A stretch of DNA of 64,000 bases. Source: Nematostella vectensis (lineage: Eukaryota > Cnidaria > Anthozoa > Actiniaria > Edwardsiidae). The position numbers and the translations under genes are program-made. The stretch spans positions 620,001 through 684,000 of the forward strand of contig NC_064046.1 of assembly GCF_932526225.1 (NCBI RefSeq), given 5' to 3'. Under the pieces are notes generated by a model, which saw nothing but the letters and a program-made list of their open reading frames with translations, searched no databases and had not been told where the DNA came from. Within the stretch, counting starts at the first letter, position 1; each line of letters begins with the position of its first letter. This document shows positions 47,615 to 62,600 of this stretch, in pieces.

Positions 47615-50600
47615 ATGAGGGCGCTATTACTTTGTCTCTTGCTGCTGTCCACTCCGATTCTCGGAAAAAACAAAGCAAAAGTCAAGTCCAAGAAAAAAGC
47701 TGACAAGCCAGGTATGTCCGAAAACGATCAAAACAAAATATGCCTTAGGGGTTTCACAAGCGAAGTAACGTAAAGAAAAGGAAGCTGTGACGTAAGTTGC
47801 TCACGAAGCAAGTGTGTAGTGTGAAGGAAAAAGAGAAATTGAAAGTGGAGACGGAAGGAACGGAGCTTTCTTCGCCGCTTCCTTTACTTTCGTATTTTTA
47901 CGCGCTTTTAAGATCAACATTTTCCCGCTTCATTCACCAAAGAAATGAGCCGGAAAGAAAAGCTTCTTTTATTCTGACTGAATTTCCTTCTTTAATTCTG
48001 AATATGCTGTTCTCTCTTTGCCCACAGCACCATTAAAATACTTAGGATGTTTTAAAGACAGCGACCCCCGGGATCTACCACAAAAGGTTCACGGTCCAGG
48101 GGGGACTGTTGCCGCGTGTGTCAAAAAATGCAAAGACATGAAATACCGCTTTGCTGGTGTCCAGTTCGCCTATTTGTGCTTCTGTGGTGATCGTCCCGGG
48201 AGATTTGGACAGCTACCTGATGAGAGCTGTGACAGTCAGTGCCGTACTCCCGGGGAAACTAAGTGCGGAGGCGAATGGGCGAGCTCTGTCTATGAGACTG
48301 GTAAGGTTTTTATGGCCATTAAAAAAAAAAAATACTGACTCGCGTGATTGTGTGCGACTCAGGACGGACGGCGGGGAGGCCCAAACTACCCCTCCCCCCT
48401 TACACTTTTCTGGGCAGATGTTTGTGTGTTTTTTTTTTCTTTTACCTAAATATGTATCAAGCGTTACATGTATAAATCGATTGCTTATTCATTTTTAACC
48501 CCTTCTAAATGACAACCCCCATAAATCAGCAAAGTTCCTCCTTTTTCTGAATTTACATAGCTTATATTTGATTTTTCAGGGTATGTCCCTGATCGCCTCA
48601 AGCCAAAGGCGAACAACATCGCGAAACGACAAAGTACCATGTACGAGGTCCCAGGTAAGGATTTATAGAACACGCAAAGAGACAAAGTAATATGTACGGA
48701 TTTATACAACATCGCTAAACGACAAAGTACCTTGTAGGAGGTCCCAGGTAAGGACATATTGAACATCACGGATTTATACCGCTAAACGACAAAGTACTAT
48801 GTGCAGATTTGAAAATGAAGCATTGTAAACGTATTTTCACCCTACAATTATTTATTGGGCATTTTCACGCTGAATTTGCATTTCGTGAAAATGAAAATAC
48901 TCCTGTAGATATTTAACAGAACTTTTGTAAGGCGAGAATAAATGCGTAAAAACATGCGATGAGCAAAGCTCGAGAAAAATATTCAACTTTGTAGGCAAAA
49001 CGTTTTTGTGAAACAGGATGCTTATAGTTATTTGCTTTGAAGTGTTTATTGAGTGCTTATTTTCTTTAATGTTTTAGAAACACGTTCCATTGTCGTGGAT
49101 TTAGCTCCGCAATCCTACTATTACACTCCCGAATATGGCATAAGCCGCGCACGGCGGTCAGCGGAAGATTCCTACAACTATGGCTCCTACCAGCAGAATG
49201 CAAGTCCCAACTCATATGGGTCAAATACGGCGGCTGGCAGTGAAAGAAATAACCAATATTGGTCAAGCCCTAATAGTAACCAATATAGTCCCAATACTGG
49301 CTCCGACCAGTATGGGTCTAATACTGGTGTGAATAGCTATAACAGAGGAAACGCGGCATCAAGCACGAACTCAAATTACGGACAGACGTCAAGTTACCCG
49401 AACGGTGATAACTCGACGGTGTCTAATTCTGGATACAGCTCCTACCAGTATCATTCCAATACTGGCGCCAATACTGGGTCGACTGACGCCACACCAAGCA
49501 ATGACCAATATGGGAGAAAAGCAACTAGCACAGACTCGACGAGTCATCAACAAAACAACGCGGCGAGTTATTCGCCACAGGGAAAAAGCGATAGAAATGA
49601 TCAGTACAACACAGATAGTTACTCAACGTATCCACAGGCTAGCACGGCGCCTGCTCTAAACATCAACGCTGGTAACCCGTACCGAGGCTCAGATCAGAGT
49701 GGTACGAGCTCTGAAGAAAGTGGATATGCAATTAAGGTATCAGTTCAGGACGACAATTCAACTGACTCACAGACACCGCAGGCTCAGAATACTCAAACAC
49801 AGGGATACCAAAATGCTGCGGATCAGAGTTTGCAGCAGTCAGCGGGTTACACCTACCCTGCGCAGGCCCCGGCACCTGCTCCATACCAGGCCCCAGCGCC
49901 TGAGACTTATGCAGCGTCTGCAAACACAACGGCAGCGGAAATTTCACAGCAAAATTACACAGCAAGTCCCACAGCAGCGTATCCTGCTTACTACCCAGCA
50001 TCCTCCCCGGTCTCTTACCCAGCATCCTCCCCTGCCTCTTACCCAGCATTCTCCCCGGCCTCTTACCCAGCATCCTCCCCGGCCTCTTACCCAGCATCCT
50101 CCACGGCCGGTAATGCATCTATAGGGAGCAGCTATGTGAGCCAAGTGGACGTCACAATAAAACGTAAGTGTTTTTGTGATATCTTGGTTCCTCAAAGACG
50201 AAGGTTATCATAAAAGTCTAAAAGACAAAAAGAAACAATCCATTTTTCAGCCATTTTTATCTCTAATTAGAGAGTACCTTGGGTCTTCGCGCAGCCGTTC
50301 ATATTTTTCTTGGTGTCGGTCACGAAGCGTTTCCCTTTCCCCGCAAGATCATCACGTGACCCCGCAAGATCATCACGTGACCCCGCAAGATCATCACGTG
50401 ACCAGAAACACCTGCACAAAAGACTATATGCATTTCACTGGGCGAACCTAGGTTTAGATTAAAATTCATACCCCAATTCCACTTATATCATAAGTGCATG
50501 TTTTAATCTCAACAGAAACCGCTTGCCGCATTGAGCGCAAGACAGCCATGAAGCTAGCAGACTCGTTCATCCCAGAATGCACCGTGGACGGAAGTTACGC

Positions 50601-53600
50601 GAGAGTACAGTGCTTCGAGAACCATGGATTCGGTCGGCAGTGCTGGTGCGTCGACGAGAACGGCCAAGAAGTGAGAGGCACTAGAGTGGTAGGGTCAAGC
50701 CAGCCAACGTGCAACAGCAGCAGCAGTGGAATTGCGAGCAGCAGTACCAGCAGTGCAGCTATAGGTGAGCGGCACTACTTACCGCACATGATCCCAGCTG
50801 CGAAGCTAGGGTTACCATGGTGAGGGAAGTGGGAGGGGTGCAGGCGCTTACCCAGAATTCACTGTGGGGGTGCGAAACTATAGGTATCATATGGATACTT
50901 TGACAATCCCCCAATAAGAAATGACACACTTGAAGTCGCACAAGGAGAATGCACGCGCACTCTACGGACCGCCCCCACTAGTTCATACCTGGGGTGCCAG
51001 ACATAGTGGTAAAATATAGGTATAATAAATACAAAAAGCCCAAATAGTCGTGTTCGTGAACCAGAAGAATGAATACAATGCACCAAAAAATGGAATTGGA
51101 CTCTGCCGAATTTTCGTCTTTAATAAAACTTCTTCAGAGCAGACTTATTATTTGGCAGAGTCGAATTCCAGTTTTTGGTGTATTATATAGGTATAATAGA
51201 TATTGAAGGTTTTTAAGAAGAAAAGCCTACTTTAGTGGTTAAGGTATGGAGTCATCAGATATCAAACTTGAGGGTGGAGGTGCGTTTGCTTGTTTGCCTG
51301 ACCTACCGCAAAAAGGCAATTTATCATCACTTTCCCTAGCATTAGAGTCACACCAAGAGACCCAGTGTGAGCTAGAGCGCAAGATCGCCACCGGTGCATA
51401 CGTCACTGGAGTCTTCATCCCCAAGTGTGACGAAAAGGGAAACTTTAGCCCCGCGCAGTGCTTTAACGGTAGTAGCAACTCGGAGAAGCAGTGTTGGTGT
51501 GTGGAGAAGGACGGACAGGAGATCAAGGGAACTAGGGTCCATGGTGGATCGACACCTAACTGCCGTAAGTATACATTTTACATGAAGTATATACCTGGTC
51601 TGTAAAGAGCCACTATCAACGGGCATTTTATTATCCTGCAAAAAATACCAAAAGTGGTAGAAAGCATCCGTTTGATGATAGCCATTGCTGTAAGACAATG
51701 ATAATTATTATGGTTATGATATGGTCAAAATTCTGATTAACTCTTGTTGATGATAGTATGACAGAAATGATGATGACTTTGAGAACGATTATTATTAGAG
51801 GGTCATTGGGTAGAGTGTGATGCCAATCGACACATCTGTTCTGTCCCATTAGTGGAAAATGCCCCCATCCCCGTTCCATCCCCTGGCTGCAAGATCGCTC
51901 CATACGGCTGTTGCCCTGACAACACAAGTCCCGCAAGAGGACCTAACAATGAGGGCTGCCCTTCAACCACATCAACACCCGCACCCGCACCCGCGCCCGC
52001 GGTACAATCAGCATGCCTTCAGCAGCAGTCCAGAGCTAGGACAAGCGCAATGGACACCTTTGTCCCAGACTGTGAGCCGGATGGTCGCTATAGCGCGGTG
52101 CAGTGTTACACGTACCCCATGAGTGGAACAACTGTATGCTGGTGCGTGGAACAGGAATCGGGAAGAGAGATTCATGGAACGCGTTTGGAAGAAAGGCAAC
52201 CTAACTGCCAAGGTACTTTAAGATAAACTTCAGTGATAAGACATAATAAGAGTCTTGGATGTGCCATTAACATTTTTGTAATGTTTCTGTATTGTGCCCC
52301 ACAAATATTTCGAGGTCTGTTATATGATTGATATCGTATATGTGATAATTGAAACTGGCAAACTAAGTGCGGAGTATCGATATATTATCGACTATATTTA
52401 TATAGCGTATAGTTACTTTTCCTAACCTCTCTTTTGTATAAACTTTCTTGGCCATGACAAATGCCAGAGTCCTCCCTCCCCCCCTTCACAAAACGTTCTG
52501 CAAAACCGTGAACTCTTATCTTATATGTTCCATAACATCTCTCCCCAAGCCCTCACTTCCAAGGCACCACAGCCACCACAACCACCTCTTGGAATGGTAA
52601 TCTGCATCGTGACCGCCCATGGATGTTGTCCTGATAAAGTGACTCCCGCCAAGGGTCCCAACAACGAGGGATGCCCGGGGATACCACCTGTGTCCCCTAC
52701 CATGACCACGCCCTCTTCGCCTAAGATCACATACCCTCCATGTACGTATAACAACTGGAACACTGGTCCAAAAGTAATGACTAATGACTTTTGACTTTAC
52801 TAAAGCGTGAGTTAGAAATTGGCACTGCTTTTTAAAATATTTCCTAGGAATCGATTCGGTGGTCCGCTTGTCAAATAAGACAGAGTCAAGTTAGATTGAT
52901 CTAATATATGAAAAATGGAATGGCTTGGAACTGCAGTCAATCCAACCTACAATATGAAACTGGCCACTTCTTTTTTTAAAGGATCATATAATACAGAGAA
53001 AGTTGTATTTTAAAACGCTAAGAGTTTAGAATATCCAAAACAAAAATAAAACACCATTGTCTCGCAAGTCGCATCTACGGACTTCAACTATCGCGCAAAA
53101 CGAGCTAGTGAGTCCAAGCGTCGCCTGCGCCTACAATTAACATTATCATAATTTGCCGTAAATTTTTTCGTAACTTTTTTGACAGCCGCCGCCAAAGAGG
53201 TTTGCGTCACCGTGCTGCTAAACCAAGTGTATTACCTTGATAACCGTAAGGGGAACTACTACTTCGACCTCCAGGCTAATGTTGAGAAAGCAGTCAAGGA
53301 GATCTACAAGACGCACCCAGCCTTTCAAAGCGTACGCTTTACCGACGCGAGGTAAATACCATATCACTTACACTGGCCCCTCCAAATGGCCCCTCCAACT
53401 AGGTCCTTTCCCTAGCCTCTCTACTGGCCCCTCCAACTAGGTCCTTCCCATAGCCCCTCTACTGGCCCCTCCAACTAGGTCCTTCCCATAGCCCCTCTAC
53501 TGGCCCCTCCAACTAGGTCCTTCCCATAGCCCCTCTACTGGCCCCTCCAACTAGGTCCTTTCCCTAGCCTCTCTACTGGCCCCTCCAACTAGGTCCTTCC

Positions 53601-56600
53601 CATAGCCCCTCTACTGGCCCCTCCAACTAGGTCCTTCCCCTAGCCCCTCCACTGGCCCTTCCAACTAGGTCCTCCCCCCAGCCCCTACACTGGCCCCTCC
53701 AACTAGCTCCTTCCCCTAGCCCCTCCAACTAGGTCCTTCCCCCAGCCCCTCCACTGGCCCCTCCAACTGGGTCCTTCCCCTAGCCCCTCCCCTGGCCCTT
53801 CCAACTAGGTCCTTCCCATAGCCCCTCCACTGGCCCCTCCAACTAAGTCCTTTCCTCAGCCCCTCCACTAGCCCATCCAACTAGGTCCTTCCCCCAACCC
53901 CTCCACTGGCCCCTCCAACTAGGCCTTCCCATAGCCCCTCTACTGGCCCCTCCAACTGGGTCCTTCATCTGGTACCTCCACCTGTGTCCTCCACTGGGAT
54001 CCTCCTCTTGGGTCCCTATCCCTCGCCCCTCCACCATCCCCTCCCGCCAGGTCCTTTCCTTGGATTTCATTGGCGCTGTCTCAAATAATTCTTCAAATTC
54101 AATGTGTGTTTCTCTATCTAGACCTGAGCCAGGCCCAGTGCAGACTCAAAAGGAGAAAGCGCTTGCTGTCTTTTTTGTGATCTTTTTTAATCATGTGATC
54201 GTGGACCCTCTCTCCGACTTGCGTGACAGTATTGACGAGACCGGTACTTTTGCCAAGGTGTCTGTCTTCAAAAACAGCATGCGTGATTTAGGTAAGATTG
54301 CGTTACATTATTGACGAGACCGGTACTTTTGCCAAGGTGTCTGTCATCAGAAACAGCATGAATGAGTTAGGTAAGATTGTGTGACAGTATTGACGAGACC
54401 GGTACTTTTGCCAAGATGTGTCTGTCTTCAGAAACAGCATGCGTGACTTAGGTAAGATTGCGTGACAGTATTAGACTACACACCGATAATAGCGGAATCC
54501 TGTTACCTTAAATGCAAGGGAGAAGAAAACAGTCCGAGTTAACTGGAGTTATCCGGGTTAGTCTAATTGCCTGAAAATTAGTCTCTAAGAAGCTGGAAGT
54601 CAGTTCGAGTTCAAGTCAAATATTAAATGATCCGTTCCTAATGTATCTTGTCTTTTTTAAAAAAAACATACATTTATATGCAATACGTTTTATTACTTTT
54701 AGGTAAGCATTTCCAGTCGTATGGATGCCCGCCTGAGAACTATAAACCACTCTACTCAACCACTACCCAACAAGTAACTGTCAAGCCGAAACCCTGGGCC
54801 TCAACTGAACCTCCTACCCAGCCTCCCACCACGGCCTCCCCAACCACAGCCAGACCAACAATGCCACTCGGAAAAGTGCCAATTCCAGATCATCTACTGA
54901 CACACATCAATTTCGATAACTTCGATAATGGAAAGGTGATGGATAATTCTGGTAGAGGCAACAATGCAAAGGCTACAAGCATTGAGCTTCAACAGCAGAC
55001 CTACGGGTGCGGAATCGTTGGTTTCTTCTCTAAAGGGGATCTCGCGTTTGATGGAAGTACATTTTCTCCTAAACCCAGCAACGCCGTGACTGTGGCAGTA
55101 TGGGTGAAGCTGAAATCAATAACGGGAAGACAGTCATTGTTTGATACCATAGCAGCCGGTCAAAGGCAAGGCAACTACCATTTTGAGATTGTTGATGGTG
55201 CTGTAAGGTGGTTTCATAGGAACCTAAAGGGCGAGAAGGTGTTTGAGGTCACTACAGATAAACCTGTAGTTGCGCCGTATCAGTGGACACAAATTGTTGG
55301 CACTTATGACATGACTGAAGGTACGTACGACCGTGTAGTGTATTGCGTGACAGTAACGTCACATTTAACATTGTTGCTGATAATTAGGACTTCTATTTAG
55401 GCATAGCGAGGGACGGCATATTTGCATTTGATATTCCACTCCTGATTTAGAATACTTTATTTAACATGCCATTTTAAATGTTAGGCATGGCAAAGCTCTA
55501 TGTGAACACCTATATGGTAAACCAAACCCGAGGCTTCGGCGAGCTCACCACGGACTGGAGCGGACGCGCGGGCATTGGGAGCCACAAAGGCGCTCGTTAC
55601 GTGGATGGTTACGTGGACGAGATTTATATTTATTCCGCTGCACTCAACGTCCAGCAGATCAAACAGCTGTCTTGCGCATGCGCACAACGGGGAGGAGGCT
55701 CAGGTGCGTGCAATATGAAAAAGTTAGTCCTTTTGGGGTTTGGTACCGAGACAGTTTTCTCAGTACCAGACTTTCTCAATTTACTAAAGATGGTCAAAAC
55801 TATCGTCCATCCCTCGCGCCGTTTTTTAAACACCATTTATCACCTGTGTGATATTTCAACTAAATTTTTTATTGGATAGTTATCAAAGAAATACAAAAAA
55901 ATTCGGCATTTTAGAATCCCTCTAAACAAGCCTCTGATCATGCTGACTCGACAACGGTGTGTCTATGCTCTCTTTTTTCAGTTTACAGAAGGAGTGGTTC
56001 GCTTCCCCAAATATATTTATTAATTTTAATTTTTGATATCAGGGAGTCTAGTGCAGCTTGTAAATTTCGGCTTTTAACACATAATTTTTTATGTATTTCG
56101 TGCAGCTTTTTTTAAAAAAAGCCTGCGCAGTTTGAATAACGCGGATTTGTAAAATTGTCTAGTTTGGGTTTCCTGTGTTGAAACTCTTCAGCGGTCTTCT
56201 TTCATAAACAAAGATGGCGGATGTAGTGTTTGGCGCGAATTTCAAGCTTTGTAGCAACCTAAGGCGTATTTTTGATTGTTGCCGTATTCAAAAGCGAAGT
56301 ACCGAACTGCTATGATAACGGTAATAGAATGATTTATAGAATAATTTACTAATGTCCTTTTTGGAGTTTCAATCCAACAAAAAACGGACAATGAACGAGC
56401 TTTTACGCTCTCGAGCTCTCGCACTGGCCTTATTTAACTGAGAAAAAAATTAACATTTAAAGAGATTTATAGCATCGCCCAAGTAATTTATTTGCTATCT
56501 TCTACTTAAAACTTTAGGGTTTTGCTCTGATGACCGATTTTGCTCTTTTTTTTTCATTCAGGTCTTCCTTCACCGCAAACAGGGATTTCTTGCTCTGGCG

Positions 56601-59600
56601 GCCAGCCAACACAAACACCGACAAAAGCAACTAGCAAACCAACAACTGCAATTGTCGCAGAAACAACACCAGAACCATTTACGACCCCAGAACCTGTTAC
56701 AACACCAGAACCATTCACAACACCTGAGCCTGTAACAACACCAGAGCCCATTACCTACCCCCCTGTGACCACACCCAGTTCTTGCACCCCATGTACTCCA
56801 CCGTACCCATACCCATGCCTCATAATATGTCTACCACAACCAACACCACCTCCAGTAACCACACCCGAACCAGTAACCACACCCGAACCAGTAACCACAC
56901 CCGAACCAGTAACCACGCAAAAGCCAGTAACGACGCCTAAGCCAACAACACCCAGTACAACCCCTAAACCTACAACTCCACCAAGTAAGTAACAAGTATA
57001 ACATAGTTATTCTAACACTCCCTCTGATGGTTTCGTTATCTAGTATATTAGCATAGAGATTTATAACATAAATAGGGAAATTTTGGATTCATGCTCATGA
57101 ATCAGCCAGGAAGTTATTTTGTCAAAAAGGGCTTATTTTCATTGAAATATTTTTTTTCATCACTCTGTTGCATGACAGGCACAACCATTTCTGTGTTTAT
57201 TTTGGTTTTAATTTGTTACTTAAAAAGTATTGTGACTTCTTACTGTAGTTGAAGTCCCTATCAAATTAGAAACCAAGACTGTTTATTTTTTTGTCATTTG
57301 TAGCTCCTCCTTCACCTGTCAATGGTGGTTATACACCATGGACTGAATGGACCGAGTGCTCTGCCACGTGTGGGGGTGGTATCCAGCAAAGGACCAGAGC
57401 CTGTTCAAATCCTGCACCAAAGAACAATGGCACAAGCTGTGAATCACTAGGGCCATCATTTGAGACCCAAGCTTGCAATTCCAAACCATGTCCAGGTAAC
57501 AAAGAGCTATGCCATGAGTTGTGCTGATCGTATCACACGCAGTGTAGCACCCCAAAAAATGTGTGTGTAGATGAAGGAGTTTGGTTGGGATTGGGGATGG
57601 CCTATGAACTTTTCCAAGCTAGTGCATGTGGTCAGCATGTATTGGGGCTTTAGCTTTCACGGCCCCTCACTTTCAGCAGCCTATTGATGGAGGAAACCAT
57701 AATCCCACACAATTCAAATGATCAATTTTACAGTCACAGTAATGAGTCTATGACTATATGGCAGATCAATAGAGGAGTTGTTTTTTACCTTTTTTGGAAA
57801 CTATGATTAAGTGTAATGCAGTATGAAACATTAAATCAAATATATATACCTAAAGATGTTGTGTCATAAATACTAAAGCTCCTTCGCTTTTTACCCTTTT
57901 CAGTTGATGGGGCTTACAGTGAGTGGAGTAAGTTTGACAAGTGTAGCAAATCTTGCGCTGGTGGAGTACAGATGCGGTCCAGAGAGTGTAACAACCCTGA
58001 GCCACAGTATGGCGGCAAGACTTGTAGCTATCTGGGGCCGGCCAACGAGACCAGAGCTTGCAACACTTTCTTCTGCCCAAGTAAGAAAAAACAGATGTCA
58101 TAGAATTTTACATCATTTACTTTTTAAATTTTTTGCAGATTCCAGACTCAAGTTTTGAGGTTGGAATAAGATAAAGATTAAGTAAATGAAACCTTGTTTT
58201 CAACAGTTTTCTGTAACATGCAATTGTTCCATTTTAGTGTCAAATTGTTTAAAAATGATGCCAATACTCAGTAGTACCGTGCAGGGAAATAAGTGTGTCT
58301 ATTTTTGACTGGAGTTTGTCATTTAAAAAAAGATTGAAGAGATCATTAAAAAAAGATTTTAAAAGATTTCATAGTATCTTGAACTAGGTGTAGTATGTAT
58401 GTTTAGAATATGATATTAGGCCAAGAACATGACAGTCTGTGATCTGTGGTTACCGTGGCTACTTTTAACGAATTTGTCCATTATACATATTTTGTGTGGT
58501 TTCCATGGTTACTGATATAATGCCATTTTTGTTGCACAGTTGATGGAGGTTACTGTGATTGGTCGGAATACATGTCATGTAGTGTGACGTGTGGGGGTGG
58601 TGTACAATACAAGACACGCACATGCACTAACCCTCCACCACAGCACGGAGGCAAGAACTGCTCTGAACTTGGGCCCTCGCGCATGTCACGTGACTGCAAC
58701 ACACACAGCTGTCCAGGTAAGGATGCAGTGGGCTCAACATTGTGAGGGTAGTGATGACCATTAGGGATAAAAAAGATGCAATGGACAAAAATACTGTTCA
58801 GATTGATAAAATAATTTTTTTAATAAAGCGAAGAATGTAATTCTATGGTTCAAAATTCTTGATTTTTGAAAATAATAACAATGGTGTGGCTGACAATTAT
58901 TTCATTAATTCTTTCAATTATAGCATTATCCCCACAATGACCCTCCCGCCCTCACCCCTGCCACCTATCTCTACCCGTATCACAACCATTATTCCCCTTT
59001 TAAGTCCCCCTTCTCCCCAGGTGCCATGGTACGAATACCCGCTTTCAACCAAAAACCAAAAAAAATTATTTCTTGTTTTTCTAGTTGATGGAGGCTACTC
59101 GCCTTACAGCAAATGGTCCGACTGTACAGAGACATGTGGTGGAGGTACACAGATTCGAACACGCACGTGCACTAACCCACCCCCTAAGCATGGTGGGCGC
59201 GACTGCTCACGGGACGGGCCAGACTTTGAGACTCGTGAATGCAACACTCAGGCTTGTCCAAGTAAGTCAAATTTACTTCTTTTTTTCCAACTACGTACAT
59301 TAAATCCAAAGATAAAATTGCTTAAAGTTAGTTTTAAAATAAAATCTAGTCTTTTTAGTACTTAAGACTAGAAAATGTTTGTAAGCACACTTCTACAACC
59401 ACCAGTACTTAGACTACAGAATGTATAACCACAGTTCTATAACCACCAATGATCCTGTAGCACTGAGAATGATTAACTAATGCTTTTCCAGTCGACGGCG
59501 GTTTCACATCGTACACCAACTACTCCGAGTGCAGTAAAACATGTGGGGGCGGGACCCAGGTGCGCCTACGCTCGTGCACCAACCCTGAACCGCAGTACGG

Positions 59601-62600
59601 TGGCAAGAACTGCACGGGATCATACAAGCAAATTCGCGAATGCAATACTCAACCATGTCCAGGTATAATTAGGACAGGGGTGTAGCCAGGGGGTGGACTT
59701 GGGGGCGCCCTTTAAGCAGCCAAAAATACAGTAAATGTATGAGACATTATCTAAAATACAGGAGAAAATGCCTTGAAAGTCCCGTTTGGGCCCCCCCTGT
59801 TAAAAGTCCTGGCTACGCCACTGTTAGGAGTTCGAAATGCCCCATGCGTGACAGATTTTGTTATGTTATAATGTGCTAGTGTATAAGAGTTGCAATGGCT
59901 CAAACAAGCAAGTTCACAAATACAATGCTTATATTTGCTCAGGTAATGGTAAGAAACCAGTGGGCGCAAAATGTGTTATGTAATGTCACGCTAGTTACGT
60001 AATGTCATGCTAGCTATGCGTTACAAAATGTAACGCTAGCTTAAAAGAATCGCCCAAGCTCGTTTCCTGGTTTATTAACGGTATAAATTTGAATTTTATA
60101 CTGCTTTTTCTAAGAATTGTAGCTTTCTAGAAGTTATTCTGCTTCAAAATTTCATCCCCCGTGTTTTATGAGCAATCATCAGGAGTGTGCCATCAAAAAT
60201 AATGGATCACGTTACTGACCGAAAGTGACTTCATGTTTTAGTTGATGGAGGCTTCAGCGAGTGGGGTAACTACACAGAGTGTAGTGTCACATGTGGTGGC
60301 GGCACCCAGATGCGGCTTAGGACATGCACCAACCCACAACCTGCAAATGGCGGCCGGCCCTGTCTCGGCGAGACGACTGAAACTAAGGACTGCAACTTAC
60401 AACCATGCCCAGGTCTGTATATGCTACTTATGTCCAGGTCTGTATATACTACTCATGTCCAGGTCTGTATATACTACTCATGTCCAGGTCTGTATATACC
60501 ACTTATGCCCAGGTCTGTATATACTACTTATGTCCAGGTCTGTATATACTACTCATGTCCAGGTCTGTATATACTACTTATGTCCAGGTCTGTATATACT
60601 ACTTATGCCCAGGTCTGTATATACTACTTATGTCCAGGTCTGTATATACTACTTATGTCCAGGTCTGTATATACTACTTATGTCCAGGTCTGTATATACT
60701 ACTTATGTCCAGGTCTGTATATACTACTTATGTCCAGGTCTGTATATACTACTTATGCCCAGGTCTGTATATACTACTTATGTCCAGGTCTGTATATACT
60801 ACTCATGTCCAGGTCTGTATATACTACTTATGTCCAGGTCTGTATATACTACTTATGTCCAGGTCTGTATATACTACTTATGTCCAGGTCTGTATATGCT
60901 ACTTACGTCCAGGTCTATATATACTACTTATGTCCAGGTCAATCCATAAAGAAAGAGTCAAAACAAGGGTTTCAAGAGGTATCCATTAGAAAAGTTGCCC
61001 CCTTGATTGGGATGTTCAGTTCCAGATATAAGCTTGTATGCTACTAGCATAAAGCACACGCACCAAACAATGAGCGCGCTGCATGACGGTAGTTGAGGTG
61101 ATAGCTGAAATGGCCTATTAAATCTCTTCACTCATTAAATATACAAATTTACTCTGAGTGTCTGAGATGAGACGGAAGTTAAATGGGCTATTAGGATGAT
61201 TTAGATCCATGACGCCGGTAAGATGACGCCGCCTCGCGCACGTTCGATTGCGCACGCACGCTAATTTTTGCCGGCTTCCCGTCTTGAAGAGGACGTGAAA
61301 AAGCATGAAATCGCGTCCTGAACAGGACGCGACACCGGCAAGAAAAGCGTGCGCGTGCAATCGAACGTGCTCGAGGCGGCGTCTTCTTGCCGGCGTCGTG
61401 GATCTAAATCACCCTATTACTTCAATTATTCTGACTAGTAACCGCATTAAACCATTTGTTTCCCGCAGTGAATGGTGGCTATTCCGAGTGGACACACTTT
61501 GCACCCTGCAGCGTAACCTGTGGAGGGGGGTCACAGCAGCGAACCAGGACATGTACAAACCCCCCACCCTCCCATGGAGGGGAGGATTGTTCCGCCTTGG
61601 GGCCTGGCCATGAAACAAGAAACTGCAGTACCAACCCATGCCCAAGTGAGTAGAGTGCAGCAGGAAACATAACAAGAGGGTCCATTGGGGCCAAACCTTT
61701 GGAGTCCATTGGGTGTCACATTGGGGTCCAACATTGGGAGTCCATTGGTTCTCACATTGGGTTCTAACATTGGGAGTCCATTGGGTCTCACATTGGGGTC
61801 TAACATTGGGAGGTTATTGGGTCTCACATTAGGGTCCAACATTGGGAGTCCATTGGTTCTCACATTGGGGTCTAACATTGAGTCCATTGGGTCTCACATT
61901 GGGGTCCAACATTGGGAGTCCATTGGTTCTCACATTGGGGTCCAACATTGGGAGTCCATTGGGTCTCACATTGGGGTCCAACATTGGAAGTCCATTGGGT
62001 GTCACATTGTGGTCCAACATTGGAAGTCCATTGGGTCTCACATTGGGGTCTAACATTGGGAGTCCATTGGGTCTCACATTGGGGTCTAACATTGGGAGGT
62101 TATTGGGTCTCACATTGGGGTCTAACATTGGGAGTCCACTGGACATTGGGTGTGCTTATTAATGGGGTTCTCTGTAACGGGTGTCTTTTTACCTTTATCG
62201 GGGCAAATAAGCGATTTTGTGTCCAAACAGTTTGCCAAATATTGAATCGGTGTTATGAAAATAAAATATATTTTATAAAAATATAATTTATTTCACTAGT
62301 TGACGGCGGATACACAAGTTGGTCTGACTGGTCCAAATGTAGCAAATCATGTGGCGAAGGAGTCTTCCAAAGAACGCGTAACTGTAGCGAACCAGAGCCT
62401 CAGAACGGGGGGAGGAACTGCTCACAGCGGGGCCCCGCCCTGGAGACTCAGTCATGTAACGTCATGCCCTGCCCGAGTAAGTGGTACGATCTGTAAGGGA
62501 TCCAGTCGCCATTTGGTTATCCTAGCAGCTATAGGGACGATCTGTAAGGGATCCAGTCGCTATTTGGTCATCCTAGCAGCTATAGGGACGATCTGTAAGA

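Noticed and set aside
51246-51339. Upstream extension of the second thyroglobulin-1 exon with its own ATG
   Set aside because: The frame is open, but the acceptor CCCTAG at 51334-51339 joins in the right phase and gives a module like its neighbours.
60242-61047. Cys/Tyr-rich repeat protein
   Set aside because: Only the first 57 codons are a TSP1 exon; the rest is the 25-bp array in the intron.
61531-62286. Repeat proteins on both strands
   Set aside because: Stop-free 35-bp minisatellite; open in several frames on both strands.
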